DNA from: Paroedura picta
Lineage: Eukaryota; Chordata; Lepidosauria; Squamata; Gekkonidae
Assembly: GCF_049243985.1 (NCBI RefSeq)
Contig: NC_135379.1
Coordinates: forward strand, 20,234,001 to 20,298,000
Length of the DNA stretch: 64,000 nucleotides
Direction of reading: 5' to 3'
Part shown: one piece after another, positions 1-12,000 of the stretch
Layout of the letters: each line of letters opens with the position of its first letter
Position numbering within the stretch: the first letter of the stretch is position 1
Made by a program: the position numbers and the translations under genes
The notes under the pieces: generated by a model
The model's input: the letters and a program-made list of their open reading frames with translations, nothing else
What the model was told of the DNA's origin: nothing
The model's database searches: none

Positions 1-79
1 GGTATCGTCCCAGGTTTGCCCTACATTCATAATACCACCCCAGAAACACAACACTGAATATATAAAAAAAGGTTCTTAC

Positions 80-3000
80 TTGAGGAGTTCTAGCCATCCT
101 CATCATAGTCATTATAGGAGGTCGAAGTCTTAGGGTTTCTTTCAAGCATCTGTCCAGCAAAGTCATATCCTTGAGCTAGAAAAAGTAAAGCACTTATTAC
201 TTTCCAGGCTACTAAGAACATTTCATTTAGTCATGTAAGCTTCTCTCTTATGATAAGCAAGCTCTAATTTGTGTCTCGAGGATAAAATCCAGATATGTAC
301 CCTGTTTGGAGCAGTCCTTAATTATAAGCTATTAATTGTATAAGAGGAGTCACAAATTGGGATCAAGATTGCAGGGAGAAATATCAACAACCTCAGATAT
401 GCAGATGATACCACTCTAATGGCAGAAAGTGAAGAGGAACTAAAGAGCCTGTTGATGCGGGTGAAGGAGGAGAGTGCAAAAGTTGGCTTGAAACTCAACA
501 TCAAGAAAACAAAGATCATGGCATCCGGCCCTCTCAATTCCTGGCAAATAGATGGGGAAGAAATGGAGATAGTGACAGATTTTATTTTCCTCGGCTCCAA
601 GATCACTGCAGATGGGGACTGCAGCAAAGAAATTAAAAGACGCTTGCTCCTAGGGAGGAAAGCTATGGCAAATCTAGACAGCATCCTAAAAAGCAGAGAC
701 ATCACCCTGCCAACAAAAGTGCAATTAGTCAAGGCTATGGTATTCCCAGTTGCAATGTATGGCTGCGAAAGTTGGACCATAAGGAAGGCCGAGCGTCAAA
801 GAATTGAGGCTTTTGAACTCTGGTGCTGGAGAAGACTCTTGCGAGTCCCTTGGACTGCAAGGCGAACAAACCGGTCAGTCCTAGAGGAGATCAGCCCTGA
901 CTGCTCTTTAGAAGGCCAGATCCTGAAGATGAAACTCAAATACTTTGGCCACCTCATGAGAAGGAAGGACTCCCTGGAGAAGAGCCTAATGCTGGGAGTG
1001 ATCGAGGGCAAAAGAAGAAGGGGACGACAGAGAATGAGGTGGATGGATGGAGTCACTGAAGCAGTAGGTGCAAACTTAAAAGGACTCCAGGGAATGGTAG
1101 AGGACAGGAAGGCCTGGAGGATCATTGTCCATGGGGTCGCGATGGGTCGGACACGACTTCGCACATAACAACAACAACAATTGTATAAGGGAAATCACCT
1201 AACATTTTGTCAGAAATTCTGAATGTGAGGAGCAAGGAAAACTGGGAGCATTTGAGCCAGCTGAGGAAGACCTGGGCTGATCATGTGTCCCTCCCTCTAT
1301 CCAGGAAACTGAGGCCAAAGCACGGTCACAGATCTATTTATTATATTTATATACCACCCTTCCTAAAAGCTCGTGGAGGTTTACATAAAACAGGAACAAT
1401 ACAGATAATTCAGTTTATAATAATATAACAATAAACAACTAGGGTTGTGCATGGTAGCGTCCACATCGGCCATTGCAGGCCGATGCAGCCAGCGCCGTGC
1501 AGTGGGGGACGGGAGGCACCGATGCGTAACACACAGGTGCGGAGCTATGCACCGGCGCCTGTGCCTCCCCCCCCCCCCCCGTGGCACTGGCTATGTCAGC
1601 CTGAAACAGCCAATTTGGATGCCGCCGCGCACAACCCTATAAACAACGTTACAGAATGGTGGAACACTGGGGAGAACATTAAATCAACTTGTACTGAAGG
1701 CCAAAGATGTCAGCCAAAGACCTCTTATCCCCTAGCTTACATTCATGACCCTGTGCAAGCCACACCAACGGAACCAACACCAACCCTGGTGTACTGTGTG
1801 CCTTTTGTGTTTATTTAACTTGCGCTCTTCTGCATACTTTGATTTGTAAGCCAACAAGTCTCCCGGGGTGGGAGAAAAGCCAGTTAAAACAGATACAAAT
1901 GTATTACATAAAAGTAAATTATATTGTGAATTAAAGTCACTGTACAGTAAATATGCATAGGGACAATGTGTGTGTATTTAGTTCAAACATATATACATCC
2001 CATCAGATTATAAGCACATTTACTGTTCACACCTGGGAAACAGGTGTAACCCCCCAAACACACACACATTTTCATTTGATTTTAATAAGAAAAGCTAACG
2101 AAATGTGCAAGAATGTGCAGTAATTTTTCAGCACATCTCAAGTGACTGTATCAGATGAATTGACTCAGTAAAGAAAGCCATGACCCTCAGAGCCAGTTTG
2201 GTGTAGTGGTTAGGAGTGCGGACTTCTAATCTGGCATGCCAGGTTCGATTCTGTGCTCCCCCACATGCAACCAGCTGGGTGACCTTGGGCTCGCCACGGC
2301 ACTGATAAAACTGTTCTGACCGGGCAGTGATATCAGCGCTCTCTCAGCCTCACCAACCCCACAGGGTGTCTGTTGTGGGGAGAGGAATGGGAAGGCGACT
2401 GTAAGCCGCTTTGAGCCTCCTTCGGGTAGGGAAAAGCGGCATATAAGAACCAACTCTTCTTCTTCTTCAGTTTGCAAGACCATCCAGCAGTTAACAAAAG
2501 GGTGTTTTGGAGATCCTTAATGCTCGCCATAAATTGGAGGTGACTTGACAGCACTTACCGCACACACAATTGACTGAAAAGGCATCTTAGCACATCCTAC
2601 TTTAATTTCTGCTCCTTGACATCTATGCCTGAAGAAAAGTCTCTTCTACACTTTTGATGCTGGCAACACTTCCACATCAAGTTCAGATGTCCCCTTGTCT
2701 CCTGCTGATTTGGCTGACATGTTTGAACATTCTACAATTGTGTCATCTATATAGATAAGAGCACGAATTGCCAATGCTTACAAACCTGATCGTAATCTAA
2801 TGGTGAGAAATTGTCTCCACGCACTGCCTTTTGTTCCCTGTAACACTGTTCCTGGAGTGATTTGTCTCTAGCCAAAAAGAAGCCTAGCCAGGTGCTGGTA
2901 GTTGAAGATGTGTGCTGCCCTGCTAACAGCAGCCCAATCAACAGCCCCGCGATTTCATCATCTGTCAGGTGACGCCCATCCCTAGATGAGAAAAAGGAAC

Positions 3001-6000
3001 TCTATGGGTTAAACAGGCACTTTGTTTCATTATACCAGTAGTGTGCCAGAGTAACAAATTCACCTAATGTATTTCCCAAACACAATCTATTCTTCCTAAT
3101 CATATCGTTACAAATAGAGAGTAACAAGAAACAAGCAAAAGACAGTACAATTTCAGGTTGCTAGGAGAAGCAGAAGTAGATTTCTGACTCCTGCCAAGAT
3201 TAAAATAAGCTCTGAATTCTCTAGGGATGGATGGCCATGCAAATTCAGATGTGTTTATTTATTTATGTTTATATGCCGCCCTCCCCTGGGGCTCAGGGTG
3301 GTTTACATGGAATGTTAAAAATTATACATTGAACTCAGTTTTGCCAATAAACTAGAATATAACAATGGTGACAACAGTAATAGTAACAGAAGACAAATGT
3401 ATGACAAATGTATCCTACAAATGTAACCAACTTCAGTATACAAGATCCAGAGCAAAACATGGCTTCTCACTGACCATTTCATTCCATTATTTCTCACATC
3501 CATCCATGAGAAACATCTTGTCTTTTTGTAAAACAACGCAGGCTCGGTTTCATGACCAGAAATGATTTCTTCTGCACATGACATTACTAGGAGTCCAACC
3601 CTTCTTCCGAGAACTCTTTTCCTGTGCTGGTTCAGCAGTGGCAGGAAGTCTTTCCCCCTGCAGCCCAAATGGCCCCTGGCATACTGCTCCAGCATCAAAT
3701 CTACATCAATAGCCTATGGGATGTGCGACTAATAACTGGATTACTGCCACAGCAACATTCAAAACAGACTGCAGTGTTTACTGCATGTTTAAGGTAAGTA
3801 TACACACCACCAAGATTCATATTCGGATTTCTAACAGAGCCATTAATTCAAACAAGTCATCTAATCAAAAAGCCTCTCTCAAGACAAAAAAGATCAGCTT
3901 CCCACTGAACGTTTATATGTGTTGGGAGGCTTCTAGTGTTTTCTCCCATGAGTCTCTTCTGCCTCCCAGCCATAAGGTATTAGCTGTATTTATTTCTAGA
4001 ACACCTCTGCATTCCTAATCCAAATATTATCCCAGTGTTTTCGATCCCTTTCCTTGATAACGCGAATTTTAGCCCCTTTTCATTATGATTCTATGAAATC
4101 ATAGAATCATAGAATCATAGAGTTGGAAGGGGCCATACAGGCCATCTAGTCCAACCCCCTGCTCTACACAGGATCAGCCCTAAGCATCCTAAAGCATCCA
4201 AGAAAAGTGTGTATCCAACCTTTGCTTGAAGACTGCCAGTGAGGGGCAGCTCACCACCTCCTTAGGCAGCCTATTCCACTGCTGAACTACTCTGACTGTG
4301 AAAAATTTTTAAGCCCAACATCCCAAAGTCCAGCCTACAACCTTCAACAGTTTCTTACGAATCAGAGGCCAGACAAGATGACTTACTTGTAAGTGACATC
4401 CAGTAGGGTCTGAAGCATGTCATCCTCTCTTTTCAAGGACTGTCGGCGTTTCTGAATTACTTTGTAGAAGATTGCCTTTATTTTTTTGTGGGCTCTGTCT
4501 CTTCGCCTGCAATTAAAAGCATATAAGTAAATGTACAACTATAAATACTTGGCCTGCCCATCTGACTTGGCCGGACAGATTTATATGTACTGGTATAAAT
4601 TTTAACAAGGGGAGATTTTATTTATTTAAAGACCACCTGTTATTCTACTGGAAAAAAAAAACATGGATGTGTCTTGTTTGGAAGGCTAATTTAAAGGTAT
4701 ATCATTTAAGGCGGTTCAAAAGGTAGCAACTGAGATGCAGTAGGGAGGCAGCTGGTCATGCTGATTAACAACTGCTGTAGACGCTAAAGTTCCGCAAGCT
4801 CACAACAGCCTGGATGAATGCTAAAATGTCACTCCTAAATGAACTGAACATGACCTCAATTGGAACGAAGTCCAGGGGCACCTGAAAGCCTAACCACACT
4901 TATCCCAGCATGAGCTTTCACAATGGAGGGCTCACCTCGTCAGAAGTTGTGAAGAGGGAATCAAATTCCAACTAATTTATAGAGAATGTTTGCGCCAGAA
5001 ATATGTATTATGTTGTTGCAACTTTTTAAAGTAAATGTGTCACTGGGGGCTATTACAGATGTACCATCCCAGATTGCTTCAGCATAGTTAAGGGATTAGA
5101 ATCAGGTTATGGGATCATATGTTCCCTCTGTAGTCAGCATCCCTTGCCTGTGAATTCTCACCCCTGGCCACCTTTACCTTTGATACTGATGTTAACCAGA
5201 GACCTCCAAGAAATGGACACTAAAACCAGAGCACTCGAAAGCTCGTGCCCTGAATAAATCTTTGTTGGTCTTAAAGGTGCCACTGGACTCTGATTTTATT
5301 GTGCTACTTCAGACCAACACGGCTACTCATTTGAATCTTCCAAGAAATGGAGTAAACTAAAGCCATTATAAATTATAACCTAGTTGTTGGTGGTGGAAAA
5401 TGCTGTCAAGTCACTGATGACTTATGGGGTTTTCAAGGCAAGACACCTTCAGAGGTGGTCTGCCATTATCTTCACATTGTGACCCTAGTATTGCTTGGAG
5501 GTCTCCCATTCAAATACTAGCCAGAGTTGACCCTGCATAGCTTCCAAGAGCTCCTGAGATTGAGCTAGCCTGGACAGTAACCCAGTTACTCATTGCCAGG
5601 TTCCTATATTTGAACTCACCTGTGCCTCACCTAAGAACTGTGGGCATAAAGGTCAGCCCTGGTTAATGTTGCCCACCCAGGGAGAATGTGCATGCAAGAA
5701 GAACAAGGGAAGAGTTCACAGTCCAGCAGCCGATGTTCTGTGGTTATATTATTAATATGCTCACATTGGAATAATTCTGTGCAGATTTGCACTATAGAAG
5801 ACTCTGAAAACTTACTTGGAAGACAGGTTTGCAAGTGGATCTACAATACATACATTCATTTGATTTACAAATTGATTATCTGCTGGCAGAGTTGTTCAGT
5901 ACCTGAAACTTGGCAAAGGCAACCAACTAGGCAAAAGCCAAGCAGCATGTGTGAATCCCCCATCCAGGTCAGCATACAATTGTGCTACCTTCTCATTTAG

Positions 6001-9000
6001 GATACTTCTTATCTCTTTCCCATGCAGACAGTGACTTGCCGTCAAAATTATCAGTTCTGAGAGTGCTTCAAACAAGTCTATAGAAAGGAAAGGAAGACAT
6101 AAATTACACGGAGAAAGTGTAGCCGTCAGCATTACATTCAACTTTATAATCGGTAAAACTATTCCAAATTTTACAATGTTTTCTTGACCACAGAGTGTTA
6201 AGGCAGCAGACATGCAGTCTGAAAGCTCTGCCCTTGAGGCTGGGAGTTCAATCCCAGCAGCAGGCTCAAGGCTGACTCAGCTTTTGATTTGTTCTCTGTA
6301 TTTGTCAGCATAGTCTTGTTAAGAAGCAGTGTTTACTCTATTTCTGTTGTTTTAAATAGCTATATTGTATACAACTGATTCTCGGGTATCTTGTGTTCTT
6401 AAGGATTTCTCAGGAACTCAAAATTGAACTGTAAAATATCAAAGCACAACTCCTTGTCTATTGAAAGTAATTATACAATGCAATATTATGTCACAACACC
6501 AATCACGCCTCCCTTATCTCACATTCTGCTTAAGCACAGTTTTTCAAATTATGTACTTACTTTTTTCTCCCTCTTCTCCCCAAGTTTTAAAGTATTCCCT
6601 AGTTTCTTCTTCTATTATTGGTACATGATTTTTAAACTGTGCTATATTCAGCCCACTTTTCAACATCTTCTTCTGCTCCAAAAATATCTTCAAGGATAAA
6701 CAAAGAAGGTGTTACACAACACAGCATTCTGCTTGCAAAATTGATCCAGTGAAGGTGGACTTTCTGAGCCCAACTAATCTCAAAATCAACTGGATGAAAG
6801 AGGCTCACTTTCAGCAGGATCATGTCCCCATTTCTTACAAACTTCTGATGTTATGCATGGAAAAGACGATCTGGGTGTTTTTTACCCCACTTTTCCCTAC
6901 CCGAAGGAGTCTCAAAGCGGCTTACAAACACCTTCCCTTTCCTCTCCCCACAACAGACACCCTGTGAGGGAGGCTGGGCTGAGAGAGCTGAGAGGATTGG
7001 TCCAGGGCAGGGGTCCCTAACCTGAGGCCCACAGGCTGCATGAGGCCCCCCGCCTCTTTCTGTGCAGCCCTCCAACCTGCTTGTCTGCTGCTATCACCCT
7101 CAGACCCATACTGTTCTTCCTGCCTCAAGAGGCACCATCTACTGCTGTTCATCCCTTTAACTTTTTTTCCGATGGAACTAATTGATTTGCAAGCCAGTGA
7201 TCATCTTAGAGAGATTTACAAAAAAAAAAAAATCTGTTAGATTTCTATTCAGGTCTACCTGATATTTTTATCAACCTAAAGAAATTTGCTGTAGGCATGT
7301 TCACCATCTTTGGCCCCACAAACATCTGCGAACAAACCTTTACCAAGAGGAAAATTGTGAAACAAGTGTCGGTCAAGGCTTACAGATGAACATTTACATG
7401 GCATCTGTCACAAACATTGACTTGGACATCAATGCCTTGGCTAACAGAAAACAGCCACAAAAATCACACTGACTAGGTAAGCATGTGTAGCTAAATAAAA
7501 GGATTCCACTGTAAAATACTGTACCGAAATGTACTGTAATAAAGTTAACATTTCTTCACTTACCTTTGAATGTTTATTTTTGCTCTATATAAGTAGGTTA
7601 ATAATTTTGTTACATTTTTCTTTTAGATGTGACCCTCTTTAGGAACTGGGCACACTAATACAGCCCCCATGTGCCAAAAGGTTGGGGACGTCTGCTCCAG
7701 GAGAACTAAAACCAGGCCAAGGTCATCCAGCTGGCTGCATCCAGAAGAGTGGGGAATGAAACCCAGTTCTCCAGATTAGAGTTTGCCACTCTTTAACCAC
7801 TATACTATGCTGGGGGTTGGGCCCCCTTGGAGGATTGGCGACTGGTAATCTTGGCTATAATAAAAGTCACCCTGTATGCTGCTCTTGCTTACTCAGTTGG
7901 CTAATTTTATCTGCTGGAATGCTGGCTATCAAAATAATGCATTGCTGACATTGCATCTACGTGTCCTCTTGCTGTTGTGAAATCCGTTTCATATAATTGG
8001 TATAATCTGGTATTAGAGACTGCTCGACAACACACATACCGGGTGGGGAACATCATATGCTACTCCTTTGCCAAAGACCGGTGTGGTAAGCCGTGAATAC
8101 ACATCCTCTGCATTCAAGTCTTCATTTTTGCTATTGAACAGAAGAGCAGCGGCATCACTACCCAGCAGATAAGTAAATGTCTTTCCCACCATGGTGAAGC
8201 TAAACACAGGTCCATACTGTAAATAAATCAAGGAATTGGGAAATGGAAGAAAAACAGGAAAATGCGTAACTGTAAAGAATGTCCGTTTTTTATCTTAAAG
8301 CAAAAATCACACCATGAGAGCTGCTACTGCTGTGATACTACTGTGTTACATCAGACCTATACTTATGCAAGAAAACAAGGATGATGTGATGAAGACCCAT
8401 AACTAGGCTTACTTAAGCACCAAGGGCCATTGCTTTGAGGAAACAGTTCTATCGCTAATAGCTAGGAATGTGCCCTGCATCTAAAGAAACTGCTTGAAGC
8501 ATATGATGCAATGACTTTAATAAGAGGGGATGTAGCAGTGCCCGGATTGGACACAGTTCAGAAACCCTACGTATTTGGATCCTAAACGGCGGTTGCATCA
8601 CCATAATTTATTTACTTCATATTTATCCCCACTTTTTAAATCAGGGGTAGTCAAACTGCGGCCCTCCAGATGTCCATGGACTACAATTCCCAGGAGCCCC
8701 TGCCAGCAAATGCTCCTGGGAATTGTAGTCCATGGACATCTGGAGGGCCGCAGTTTGACTAGCCCTGTTTTAAATTAACCAGACTCAGGAGAATAAAATA
8801 CATACAAGGCCAATACTCAAACCATAACAGCTATGCAAACTAAGACTTCTGCATCATGCACTTCATAGCACTCTATCTTAATGAGTCTAACCTGGACATA
8901 TCCCCTGTTCTACTGGCAGGGCCATTAGCTTCATTGGTGTGGATATCTCTTTCATCAGCCAATCATGAATTCCAGTCTTTTGTTTGTTTGTCTGTAGTTC

Positions 9001-12000
9001 CTAGGAAAACCACTTGGGCTGTGGTAAAGCATAGGTAGAAGCTAACACTTGAAGATTTTTAGAAGATCTTTGGTTTATAGTGACTCCGGTTCTCCAGTCC
9101 AATTGATAAGTTTTCTATCACTTGTTTCCAATAATCTGTTGGTGTTTACATATCCATCACATGGGAAACCCGGCCTTCTCTACCTCACAAAACTGACCCT
9201 TGCTACTCCCAGGTCCAAACATCCTTGCTAGCGTGAGTTAAATGACATCAAGAAATTATTTCCATGAAATTTTCAGTTGAAGAGAGGCAAATCATAAAGG
9301 TGTTCCATATGTAAATGTGCATCTCCAGTTTTTATCATCTAAATCAATGCCAAGATGTATTTTGCCATCTTATAAAAAAAACTATACGGATTCATAAAAA
9401 AGGTATTCACACTTAATTTACATTTTGTAAATGTGATTCTTGCAATCCTTAAGATCTAATTTGACTATTTGGAATGGCTCAGCCCAGTTCCACTCTTCTG
9501 ATCCAATCAAGACAGCTTTTGCCAGCCTGGATACATCCCTATTGGGACTCTGAACTGTCACTCTTCCCCTTCAATCACAAGACACTGCAAGTCTTACCTT
9601 GTTCTCTTGCCTCTTTCCAAGCATTAAGAGAGAACAATCTTTTAATTTTGGGCTATGCTACTTGTCTGTATGAGACAGGATGTTGGACTAGACCAGGGCT
9701 GGATTCTGGCAAAGGGTCATAGGAATTGTAGTCCATGGATTTCTGGAGAGACACACCCTTGGATTATATGGATCACTGGTCTGATTCAGCAGGCGCTCTT
9801 CTTCTGTTCTCTGAGCATCTGGACCCCATAAGGTGCATGATGCTAAAGCTTACATATGACACTGTGTAGTTAAGCAGTTTTCTACTAACACACATTTTGT
9901 GTCTCACTTCTCTTCCCTCTCTGGAACAGAGATGTCCAGGTTAGACTCATTAAGATAGAGAGGTATGAAGTGCATGATGCAGAACTCTTAGTTTGCATAG
10001 CTGTTATGGTTTGGCTATTGGCTTCATATGCATTATATATATTTTATTCTCCCGAATCAATGGTTAATTTAAAAATTGGGGATAAAAGTGGGCATTTGTC
10101 TTTGGCAATGTTATCAAGAAATAGACTCACCTTTTCATAGGCATTTTCTAAAAATTCAATTGGACTTTTCCCAAATGCAACTGCATGTCCCAAAAAGGGG
10201 ATGTTTGATGATATAAAAGGAGGATATTTCTGCAGAAGGAAAAAAAAACGTTTAATAGTATGACAGAGAACAGCATTACATTAGGTTGTGTGAATAAGAG
10301 CTTTTCAAGTATAAATCATGCATGGAGGCTCAAGAAAAAAAATTATCCATTATTATTATTCAATTGATTGCCCCCCACTCCCAAAACTGGCTCTGGGCAG
10401 TTACAGTCTGCCCAGTGGTGTATGGCAGCCAAATAACTATCAAGACAACCAACAATAATTATTACCTGTAGTACGGCAGAAGTGAACAGGGATAGAAGAA
10501 GAGTTGGTTCTTATATGCCGCTTTTCCCTACCCGAAGGAGGCTCAAAGCGGCTTACAGTCGCCTTCCCATTCCTCTCCCCACAACAGACACCCTGTGAGG
10601 TGGGTGAGACTGAGAGAGCGCTGATATCACTGCCCGGTCAGAACAGTTTTATCAGTGACGTGGTGAGCCCAAGGTCACCCAGCTGGCTGCATGTGGGGGA
10701 GCGCAGAATCGAACCTGGCATGCCAGATTAGAAGTCCACACTCCTAACCACTACACCAAACTGGCTCTGGGTATGGCACATGGGTAACAACAGGCAAAAC
10801 ATATTTCACCCACCCAAGATCCTGCTACTGAGCTAGAATTTAATAAGCTACCTTATGTACCACTGGTTCTATGCATAAATTTAAGATCAGAGAATGCAGA
10901 AAGTGCAATATACTAGAACGACAGACACACACCCCACCCCAATCTAGTGCCCGTTGTATTCCTGAATGCAAAAAGCTTGGGCCCTAGTTATATGTATAAA
11001 TATTCCTATGCCACTCCTCCCTGTAAGCTTATAATGCCAACTAACTGCAGTGAAAATTAGAAGGAACACTTAACAGGCATCAAATTACTAAGATAGCTTT
11101 GTTCTCAAGTACCTTGGAGAGCTTCAAAAAGCTGACCCATCCCGCCTGAGTGAAGATGAGCAGATAAGTAAGACAGAACAGGGATCTTTTGAACTTGGAG
11201 CTCAGAACACAGTGAGAACACAAACTGCAAGCGGGTTTAAAGAAACATCTTGAGTCTACAGTTGGAATATCTGCTTCCTCTTTTTCTCAACCTATATTGT
11301 ACTAGGAAATGTGTACATAACGCAAATGTGTACATAAAGAGCCCAGCACCAGAAGCCTTCACGATATCTCATTCGAAGGAAACCGGAACAAAGTTTGAGT
11401 CCAGTGGCACCTTTAAGACCAACAATATTTTATTCAAGGTATAAGCTTTTGTGTGCACACACATTTTGTCAGAAAATGAAACCAACCATTCTAGCTCTGT
11501 CCCTGAAATTCCTCACTGCTACAGGAAGTGGGGCACTTGAACCACTATTATACATTCAGGTACACGCTCCATCCAGTCCACTCCTGCATATACTTACTCA
11601 CAAATGAGTCCCATATGGCTCACTCCCAAGTTGACACAAACCCTGTAGTTTCAGTATAATATTTAGGCTATGACAAGTTTAGTATTTTATTTAGACTGCT
11701 AAAATGGTATTTGAAGAAGCTAACACAAGTTATAAATAGAAAAATATAATAAGCTTAGAGTAGACTAAGACATCAGATCAAAAAGACAGGACTATTAGAG
11801 AAATAAAAGCAGCAATAAAATACCGGTTGACCAATCAGCAGGTAGGGCAGTATATAAATCTAAACAAAATGTAAATAAAATTTAAACTCTTTTTATAATA
11901 GCTTTCAAAAGGAGCTATAATCCCAATAGAAATTATTCTGTCCTGATAGAGACATTCATTTGAATTTGAATGCAATACATTCAAGTACACAAAGGAAAGG

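Noticed and set aside
419-1168. A 249-codon frame as a possible host gene
   Set aside because: It is the C-terminal part of BovB reverse transcriptase inside a copy with target duplications.
2190-2250. tRNA gene at the SINE head
   Set aside because: It has box A and B resemblance but no proper cloverleaf, and it continues into the SINE body; the same applies to the other SINE heads.
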